A DNA stretch of 11,067 nt from Verrucomicrobiota bacterium (GTDB taxonomy: Bacteria; Verrucomicrobiota; Verrucomicrobiia; Limisphaerales; UBA1100). How positions within the stretch are numbered: the stretch's first letter is position 1; the number at the start of each line of letters is the position of its first letter. The translations under genes and the position numbers were made by a program. The DNA is taken from positions 1-11,067 of the forward strand of contig JAPKDK010000082.1 in NCBI GenBank assembly GCA_028872645.1, in the 5' to 3' direction. Under the pieces are notes generated by a model that searched no databases, had not been told where the DNA came from, and saw nothing but the letters and a program-made list of their open reading frames with translations. This document shows, one piece after another, positions 6,586 to 11,067 of this stretch.

Positions 6586-6622
6586 TTGGCGAAATCCTGA
6601 AAATGTGGTATGTTGACATTAT
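6586..6622 (+). promoter_or_regulatory. Putative hpf promoter with near-zero leader
   Basis: TTGGCG (6586-6591), a 17-base spacer and TATGTT (6609-6614, four of six consensus bases) lie eight bases before the hpf ATG at 6623, so the transcript would have at most a few leader bases. No Shine-Dalgarno is present. Confidence 0.35.
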
Positions 6623-6976
6623 ATGAAGCTGGTCCTGTCTACCCACAAAGTTATCCTTACCGATGGTCTCAAGGATCACGTTCGTTTATGCATCGAGAAG
6701 CTCGATCATCAGGAAACCCACGCCCTCGCGGCGTTTGTGAATCTGGAACGTGATCACAACGGCCATCCCGACAAGCGATTCACCTGCACGATAAAGGTGG
6801 CTTTACCCGGCCAAAGTCTCATCGCGCGGGATGCGGAAAACGACCTTTACGCGGCCATCGATCGCGTCACCAAAAAAGTGCAGGCGCAATTGCGCAAACG
6901 GCACAGCAAGTTCAAGGCCCGCAATCACAAACAAGCGGCCCAGTTGAAGAGCGGACTCCAAGCGGTGGCGGCTTGA
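6623..6976 (+). CDS. hpf: Ribosome hibernation promoting factor, short form (HPF/RaiA family)
   Basis: A 117-residue protein of the sigma54-modulation/S30EA family. Such proteins bind the decoding region of the small ribosomal subunit in starvation or stationary phase and silence ribosomes. The beta-alpha-beta pattern is visible: KLVLSTHKVILTDGLKDHV (2-20) with the helix that follows, then strands with FVNLERD (38-44) and FTCTIKVALPG (53-63), and the final helix DLYAAIDRVTKKVQAQLRKR (74-93), ending in a basic stretch. It lacks the C-terminal dimerisation domain of long HPF, so on its own it should act like short HPF or RaiA rather than like the long 100S-forming protein. The ATG at 6623 gives the normal family start. 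It stands between two gaps (94 and 41 bases) and may be transcribed separately. Confidence 0.9.
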   Translation: MKLVLSTHKVILTDGLKDHVRLCIEKLDHQETHALAAFVNLERDHNGHPDKRFTCTIKVALPGQSLIARDAENDLYAAIDRVTKKVQAQLRKRHSKFKARNHKQAAQLKSGLQAVAA

Positions 6977-6982
6977 CATAGG

Positions 6983-7017
6983 TTGACCGCGACGCGGGTT
7001 CCCCGTTAGCGTGGCGC
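6983..7017 (+). promoter_or_regulatory. Putative promoter of the amidohydrolase-bioF-bioA operon
   Basis: TTGACC (6983-6988), an 18-base spacer and TAGCGT (7007-7012) are followed by five bases and the GTG at 7018. The -35 is good and the -10 is weak. A second -35-like TTGACA lies at 6973-6978, overlapping the hpf stop. No BirA-type operator dyad is evident. Confidence 0.27.
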
Positions 7018-8241
7018 GTGCTCTTGCGCGCGCGCATTGTTGTTCCGATTTCCCAACCGCCCATCGCGGATGGTTTCGTGCGCGTGGATGGAAACTGCAT
7101 CATCGAGGTGGGTGCGTGGGCCGATGTTAAAAATAAAAGTGAGGCGGTGGATCTCGGTGAGGTGATTCTGTTGCCGGGCCTTGTCAACGCACACTGTCAT
7201 CTAGACTACACTGATTTTGTCGGCGCCATTCCCGCGCCGCGTTCCTTCACCGATTGGATCAACGCCATCGTCGATCTCAAGGAGAATGTGGATGCCGCCG
7301 CCCATCGCGAATCGTGGCTGCACGGCGCGGCCCAATGTTTGCGCCACGGCACCACCACGCTCGGCAACATCGAGACGCGACCGGATTTGCTGCCCGAGCT
7401 GTGGGACGCCACGCCCTTGCGGTTGGTTTCTTTTTTGGAATTGATTGTCATCCGCGCCAATAGCGATGCCGCCCAAGCCGTGGCCGATGCGGTGGACTGG
7501 ATTGCCAGCCACAAACCGCCACGCGGGCACGTGGGCTTGTCGCCCCACGCGCCCTATACGACCAAACCAGATTTGCTCGAAGCGTGTGCCGCCACGGATT
7601 TGCTGATGGCGATGCACTTGGCGGAATCGGCGGAGGAAGACGAAATGTTCCGCCAAGGTACTGGCGCACTTTACGAACGGCTTGCCGGCGCGGGCCGCGA
7701 GATGGACGATTGCGGCAGCAGCTCGCCCGTCACTCACGCGAAGCGTCACGGCGTGTTGCGCGACGGGACGATTGGCATTCACGGAAATTATTTGGATGAC
7801 GACGACATCCGTTTGCTGGCGGAAAACCAAGTGAACCTCGTTCATTGTCCGCGCAGTCATGATTATTTCGGCCACGCGCCCTTTCGCGCCGAGGCATTGC
7901 GCGCGGCGGGCGTGAATCTCTGTCTCGGCACCGACAGCCTCGCCACGATGCGCGCGGGCGATGCGGAGTTGAGCTTATTCGACGAACTGCGCTCCCATCG
8001 CGAGGCCTTTCCAGATTTAGATTTGGAAACCCTGTTGCGATGCGTCACCTTAAACCCCGCCCGCGCGCTGGGGATGGCGGGGCAAGTGGGCGAGTTGGCG
8101 ATGGATGTGTTCGCGGATTTGATGACCGTTCCATTCGACGGCCCGATTGAGTTTGCGTTGGAAGCGATTGTGAATCACACCGGCCCAGCACAGAGGGTGA
8201 TGCTCAATGGAAAATGGGAAGTGAGTTGCAAAAATGACTGA
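7018..8241 (+). CDS. Amidohydrolase-superfamily deaminase, possibly aminodeoxyfutalosine deaminase-like
   Basis: A 407-residue enzyme of the ATZ/TRZ and cytosine-deaminase-like branch. Metal-site residues are visible: HCH (59-61) in LLPGLVNAHCHLDYT, His200 in MAMHLAES (197-204), His255 in GIHGNYLD and Asp306 in LGTDSLAT (303-310). SPHAPYT (175-181) supplies the usual substrate-facing histidine. These features fit hydrolytic deamination of a purine-type or similar amidine in the cytoplasm. SAH/MTA deaminases and the menaquinone-pathway aminodeoxyfutalosine deaminase (MqnX) share this plan; the segment HCPRSHDYFGHAPF (277-290) seems closer to the latter as I recall it, but this is not decisive. 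The GTG at 7018 gives the normal N-terminal beta strand (LLRARIVVP). There is no Shine-Dalgarno at this start. Its end overlaps bioF by 8 bases, so it is expressed with the biotin genes. Family firm, substrate unknown. Confidence 0.88.
   Translation: MLLRARIVVPISQPPIADGFVRVDGNCIIEVGAWADVKNKSEAVDLGEVILLPGLVNAHCHLDYTDFVGAIPAPRSFTDWINAIVDLKENVDAAAHRESWLHGAAQCLRHGTTTLGNIETRPDLLPELWDATPLRLVSFLELIVIRANSDAAQAVADAVDWIASHKPPRGHVGLSPHAPYTTKPDLLEACAATDLLMAMHLAESAEEDEMFRQGTGALYERLAGAGREMDDCGSSSPVTHAKRHGVLRDGTIGIHGNYLDDDDIRLLAENQVNLVHCPRSHDYFGHAPFRAEALRAAGVNLCLGTDSLATMRAGDAELSLFDELRSHREAFPDLDLETLLRCVTLNPARALGMAGQVGELAMDVFADLMTVPFDGPIEFALEAIVNHTGPAQRVMLNGKWEVSCKND
8217..8224 (+). promoter_or_regulatory. 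Shine-Dalgarno for bioF
   Basis: GGAAGTGA differs by one base from GGAGGTGA, the complement of the 16S rRNA tail. It lies nine bases before the bioF ATG at 8234, inside the amidohydrolase gene, and fixes that start. Confidence 0.65.
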
Positions 8242-9427
8242 TTCATTTCAGGAAAAATTGGTGGGTGAATTGGCTGGGATTGAATCGGCTGACTTGCGGC
8301 GCACTGTGCGCGAAGTGGCTTCGGCGCAGGGGGCATGGATTCGGCTGGAAGGTCGCGAGGTTTTGAATTTTTCTTCGAATGACTATTTGGGGCTCGCCAA
8401 TCATTCAGCATTGAAAGAGGCGGCCACGGCGGCGATTAAAAAATTTGGTGCGGGTGCGGGTGCGGCGCGGCTCATTAGTGGTTCGCAGTCGCCGCATCAC
8501 CAATTGGAAAACGCGCTGGCGAATTTCAAAGGGACCGAGGCCGCGCTGGCGTTTTCTTCTGGTTATGCGGCGGCGTTGGGTACGATTCCGGCTTTGGTTG
8601 GCACTGGTGATGTGGTGGTGATTGACAAACTCGTGCACGCGAGTCTCGTGGATGCCGCGAAGCTTTCGGGCGCGAAACTGCGCGTGTGCAAACACAACGA
8701 CCTCGCCGACCTCGCGCGCCTTCTTGAATGGGCGGCGGGGCAAGGCGCTCGCACGTTGGTGGTGGCGGAGAGTGTGTACTCGATGGACGGCGACCTCGCG
8801 CCTTTGTTGAATCTCGTTGAATTGAAAGAACAACACGGAGCGTGGCTAATGCTCGATGAAGCGCACGCGACTGGATTGTATGGCGAAGGGCGGCGCGGCG
8901 TGGCGGAGGAATTTGGCGTGGCCGATCGCGTGGAAGTGCAGATGGGCACGCTCGGCAAAGCGCTTGGCGCGGCGGGCGGTTATATTTGCGGCTCAAACGA
9001 ATTGGTGGATTTTTTGCGGCATCGCGCGCGGAGTTTTGTGTTTTCTACCGCGCCGATGCCCGCGCAGGCGGCGGCGGCGCGGGCGGGGATTGAAGTAGTG
9101 CAATCTGCGGAAGGCGAAGAGCGCCGCACGCGTTTGTGGAGTTTGGTGGATGAATTAAAAAACGGCCTCATCGCGCGTGGCTGGAAATTGCCCGTGGTAC
9201 AAAGCGCGATTTTGCCTTTGATCATCGGGGGCGAGACTGAGGCAGTGGCGTTATCGGAACAGTTGCTGGAAAGGGGCGTATTTGTGCCGGCGATTCGTTA
9301 TCCGACAGTGGCGCACGGCGAAGCGCGGTTGCGGATTACGGTGAGCGCGGCGCACTCGCCCGGTGACATTGAAAAATTGTTGGAAGTTTTGGGGGAGGGA
9401 ATCGAGGAAGGGAAAAGCGATGCATAA
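8234..9427 (+). CDS. bioF: 8-amino-7-oxononanoate synthase (BioF)
   Basis: A 397-residue PLP enzyme of the alpha-oxoamine synthase family, normal length for BioF. It condenses a pimeloyl thioester with L-alanine to 8-amino-7-oxononanoate (KAPA), releasing CO2, in the cytoplasm. Visible motifs: LNFSSNDYLGLANH (44-57), the glycine-rich GAGAGAARLISGSQSPHHQLE (72-92), DKLVHASLVDA (131-141) with His135 stacking on PLP, LDEAHATGLYG (207-217) and MGTLGKALGAAGG (237-249) with Lys242 forming the Schiff base. The alternative family members 2-amino-3-ketobutyrate ligase and serine palmitoyltransferase are made unlikely by the adjacent bioA. Both ends overlap neighbours by 8 bases, the signature of translational coupling. 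No pimeloyl-forming gene (bioC, bioH, bioW, bioI) is present. Confidence 0.94.
   Translation: MTDSFQEKLVGELAGIESADLRRTVREVASAQGAWIRLEGREVLNFSSNDYLGLANHSALKEAATAAIKKFGAGAGAARLISGSQSPHHQLENALANFKGTEAALAFSSGYAAALGTIPALVGTGDVVVIDKLVHASLVDAAKLSGAKLRVCKHNDLADLARLLEWAAGQGARTLVVAESVYSMDGDLAPLLNLVELKEQHGAWLMLDEAHATGLYGEGRRGVAEEFGVADRVEVQMGTLGKALGAAGGYICGSNELVDFLRHRARSFVFSTAPMPAQAAAARAGIEVVQSAEGEERRTRLWSLVDELKNGLIARGWKLPVVQSAILPLIIGGETEAVALSEQLLERGVFVPAIRYPTVAHGEARLRITVSAAHSPGDIEKLLEVLGEGIEEGKSDA
9404..9411 (+). promoter_or_regulatory. Shine-Dalgarno deciding the bioA start
   Basis: GAGGAAGG sits eight bases before the ATG at 9420. It supports that start over an in-frame codon at 9363 deep inside bioF, which would add 19 residues unlike the family. 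Confidence 0.7.
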
Positions 9428-10793
9428 ACTGGCGCGGCTGGACCAAAAACATGTGTGGCATCCCTTCACGCAAATGCGTGATTGGGCCAAGCGGGAGCCC
9501 ATCGTGTTGGCGCGCGGGAAGGGGGCGGTGTTGGAGGATGTGAGCGGCAAAAAATTTCTTGATGCGAATGCGAGCATTTGGACGAATCTGCACGGGCACA
9601 ATCACCCCAAGCTTAACGCGGCAGTGCAGCGGCAGTTGAAAAAAGTGGCGCATACTTCGGCGTTGGGATTTGCGAACGAACCGGCGGCTTTGTTGGCGGA
9701 GCGTTTGGTGAAATCCGCAAAGGGTTCACTCAAAAAAGTTTTTTTCTCGGACGATGGGTCCACGGCGTTGGAGGTGGCGTTGAAAATGTCGTATGAATTT
9801 ACGCGGCGCACGGGGCGCGCGCGTGTGCCGAAATTTCTTTCGTTGGAGGGCGCGTATCACGGCGACACGGTGGGAGCGGTGAGCGTGGGGCACATTGATT
9901 TATTTCATAAAGCGTACGGAGGATTGCTTTTCAAAAGTGATCAAGTGATGTCGCCGTATTGTTATCGTTGTCCGTTCAATCGCGCGAAAGCGGGACGCGA
10001 AGACGCGCGGATTGGGCGCAAATGCAACTGGGAATGCGTGGGCAAAGTGGAGGCTAAATTGAAACGGCGGAAGTACGCGGCCATTGTGGTGGAGCCGCGC
10101 GTGCAGGGCGCAGCGGGGATGATCGCGCATCCGGAAGGTTGGCTGAAGCGCATAGGCAAAGCGGTGCGGGCGAGTGGGACGCAGTTGATTGCTGATGAAG
10201 TGATGACGGGCTTTGGGCGGACGGGGGCAACGTTTGCGTGCCAAAAGGAAAAGGTGACGCCGGATTTTTTATGTGTGGCGAAGGGGTTGACGGGCGGTTA
10301 TTTGCCGATGGCGGCGACGTTGACGACGCAAGCCGTGTTTGATGCGTTCCTCGGCGAGTACGAGGAGTTTAAAACTTTTTTCCACGGGCACAGTTACACA
10401 GGCAATCAGTTGGGAGCATCGGCGGCGTTGGCGAGTTTGGAAATTTTGCACGCGGCGGAATCCAAAAAGAAACGGCGCCGGCTGGAAAAACTTTTGCGCG
10501 ATGAATTACAAACGCTGTGGCCGCTGGCTTGCGTGGGGGATGTGCGGCAGGAGGGCTTGGTGGCGGGCGTGGAATTGGTGGCGGATTGGCGAACGCGCAA
10601 GGCGTTTCCATTGAAAGCGCAAGCGGGCATTCGCGTTTGCGAGGCGATGGCGCGGCGTGGGGTGTTGACGCGACCGATTGGGAATGTGATTCCGTTGTTG
10701 CCGCCGTATTGCACGACGACGGCGCAGTTGCGCAAAATGGTGTGCGCATTGCGCGAGTCGGTTGCGGAAGTGTTGGGTGGGGCGAAAGTTTAA
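9420..10793 (+). CDS. bioA: 8-amino-7-oxononanoate aminotransferase (BioA; BioK-like, perhaps lysine-using)
   Basis: A 457-residue class III PLP aminotransferase converting KAPA to 7,8-diaminononanoate. It starts MHKLARLDQKHVWHPFTQMR, typical for BioA. Motifs: ASIWTNLHGHNHPKLN (51-66), FFSDDGSTALEVALKM (108-123), GAYHGDTVGAVSVG (144-157), LIADEVMTGFGRTG (256-269) with Asp259, CVAKGLTGGYLP (285-296) with Schiff-base Lys288, HGHSYTGNQLG (322-332) and LTRPIGNVIPLLPPY (416-430) with Arg418. E. coli BioA, which uses S-adenosylmethionine, has HPYTSM, SSWW and HGPTFMGNPL at the first and later sites; here they are HPFTQM, SIW and HGHSYTGNQL, as in the lysine-using Bacillus subtilis enzyme. A C-x2-C and C-x3-C pair (Cys181, 184, 202, 206) forms a four-cysteine cluster. 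It overlaps bioF by 8 bases and shares a stop palindrome with the convergent symporter gene. Confidence 0.93.
   Translation: MHKLARLDQKHVWHPFTQMRDWAKREPIVLARGKGAVLEDVSGKKFLDANASIWTNLHGHNHPKLNAAVQRQLKKVAHTSALGFANEPAALLAERLVKSAKGSLKKVFFSDDGSTALEVALKMSYEFTRRTGRARVPKFLSLEGAYHGDTVGAVSVGHIDLFHKAYGGLLFKSDQVMSPYCYRCPFNRAKAGREDARIGRKCNWECVGKVEAKLKRRKYAAIVVEPRVQGAAGMIAHPEGWLKRIGKAVRASGTQLIADEVMTGFGRTGATFACQKEKVTPDFLCVAKGLTGGYLPMAATLTTQAVFDAFLGEYEEFKTFFHGHSYTGNQLGASAALASLEILHAAESKKKRRRLEKLLRDELQTLWPLACVGDVRQEGLVAGVELVADWRTRKAFPLKAQAGIRVCEAMARRGVLTRPIGNVIPLLPPYCTTTAQLRKMVCALRESVAEVLGGAKV
10790..10793. other. Shared stop-codon palindrome of two convergent genes
   Basis: The palindrome TTAA provides the TAA of bioA on the plus strand (10791-10793) and the TAA of the symporter gene on the minus strand (10790-10792). 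The two coding regions overlap by four bases, leaving no room for an intergenic terminator. Confidence 0.85.
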
Positions 10794-11067
10794 TCGCCAG
10801 GCGTGCGGATGCGTTCGACCAATTCCTGGACTTCTTTGGGGGGCGGTGCGGCGGTCTTTGAAACAGCAAATGCGACGGTGAAGTTGACTGCCGCGCCCAC
10901 TGCCCCAAAGGCGTTTGGGGTGATTCCGAAGAACCAATTTTCTTTCATGTCACCCAAGAACGAAGTGCCGGGGATGAACATGATTCCTTTGTGCTGGAAG
11001 ACGTACAGCAGTGTGACGCCGATGCCGGCGATCATTCCGGCGATTGCGCCTTGTCGGTTCATTCGTT
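10790..11067 (-). CDS. Sodium:solute symporter (SSS family, ActP-like), C-terminal part (runs off right edge)
   Basis: The reverse strand is open from the right edge to a TAA at 10790-10792 and gives about the last 92 residues. They read ...MNRQGAIAGMIAGIGVTLLY, a transmembrane segment with the N-x-x-G-A-I-A-G-M pattern common near the C-terminus of acetate/cation symporters, then WFFGITPNAFGAVGAAVNF leading into a last transmembrane segment, and a cytoplasmic tail ending KEVQELVERIRTPGD. The tail pattern (P..VQ.LVE.IR.P) is typical of ActP-like members of the SSS family, which import small organic acids such as acetate with sodium. The methionine near the window edge is almost certainly internal, because such proteins have 500-600 residues. 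The substrate cannot be judged from this fragment. It is convergent with bioA and no terminator separates them. Confidence 0.8.
   Translation of the reverse strand, partial: RMNRQGAIAGMIAGIGVTLLYVFQHKGIMFIPGTSFLGDMKENWFFGITPNAFGAVGAAVNFTVAFAVSKTAAPPPKEVQELVERIRTPGD

Noticed and set aside
6612..6622. TTGACA at 6613-6618 just before hpf as a -35 box
   Set aside because: It lies only four bases before the ATG, so transcription from it would begin inside hpf. The TATGTT/TTGGCG pair is better placed.
9363..9419. An upstream in-frame start for bioA
   Set aside because: The extra 19 residues overlap bioF deeply, do not match the family N-terminus and have no Shine-Dalgarno, whereas the ATG at 9420 does.
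1..11067. tRNA, rRNA, CRISPR array, insertion sequence or defence island
   Set aside because: No cloverleaf, no regularly spaced repeats, no transposase or integrase motif and no terminal inverted repeats were seen; genes are tightly packed metabolic and housekeeping functions.

Overview
This 11 kb window looks like ordinary chromosome from a member of the PVC superphylum, most likely a Verrucomicrobiota bacterium. That placement is inference. It rests on the family mix (an Nramp-like carrier without the DPGN motif, a plant/archaeal-like histidyl-tRNA synthetase, a HemQ-type coproheme decarboxylase, a short HPF) and on start-codon context, not on any rRNA or database search. I see no mobile element, phage gene, CRISPR array, tRNA or rRNA. 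Nearly every base is coding and no gap exceeds 100 bases.

Layout: (1) The left edge (1-250, minus strand) holds the N-terminus of a LarA-family nickel racemase, missed by simple ORF calling because it runs off the window. It diverges across 83 bases from the plus-strand genes. (2) 334-2791: a lipoprotein M48 metallopeptidase with a C-terminal beta-grasp-like tail, then an 11-TM Nramp-family carrier with unusual TM1 and TM6 signatures. (3) 2862-6528: hemQ (coproheme decarboxylase), hisS and xylB (xylulokinase); hisS and xylB are 7 bases apart. (4) 6623-6976: short-form hpf. (5) 7018-10793: an amidohydrolase, bioF and bioA, joined by two 8-base overlaps and so probably one translationally coupled operon for the middle of biotin synthesis. 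(6) 10790-11067, minus strand: the C-terminus of a sodium:solute symporter (ActP-like), convergent with bioA and sharing a TTAA that provides both stop codons.

How they work together: BioF and BioA catalyse consecutive steps (pimeloyl-thioester to KAPA to DAPA); bioB and bioD are not in the window. HemQ implies the coproporphyrin-dependent heme route. The other genes are housekeeping or transport and are not obviously linked.

The most interesting observations are: (a) near-identical V-G-x-x-E-L-I-x-x-P signatures at the two positions of the Nramp-like protein where canonical Nramps carry their metal-binding DPGN and TM6 motifs; (b) a recurring start-codon architecture in which genes that follow an intergenic gap lack a Shine-Dalgarno and have a sigma70-like -10 box about 6 bases before the start codon, while the closely packed genes have good Shine-Dalgarno sequences, suggesting leaderless mRNAs; (c) a BioA with features of the lysine-using Bacillus type; (d) an amidohydrolase of uncertain substrate locked into the biotin operon. 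I did not find convincing evidence for a wholly new multi-gene system.
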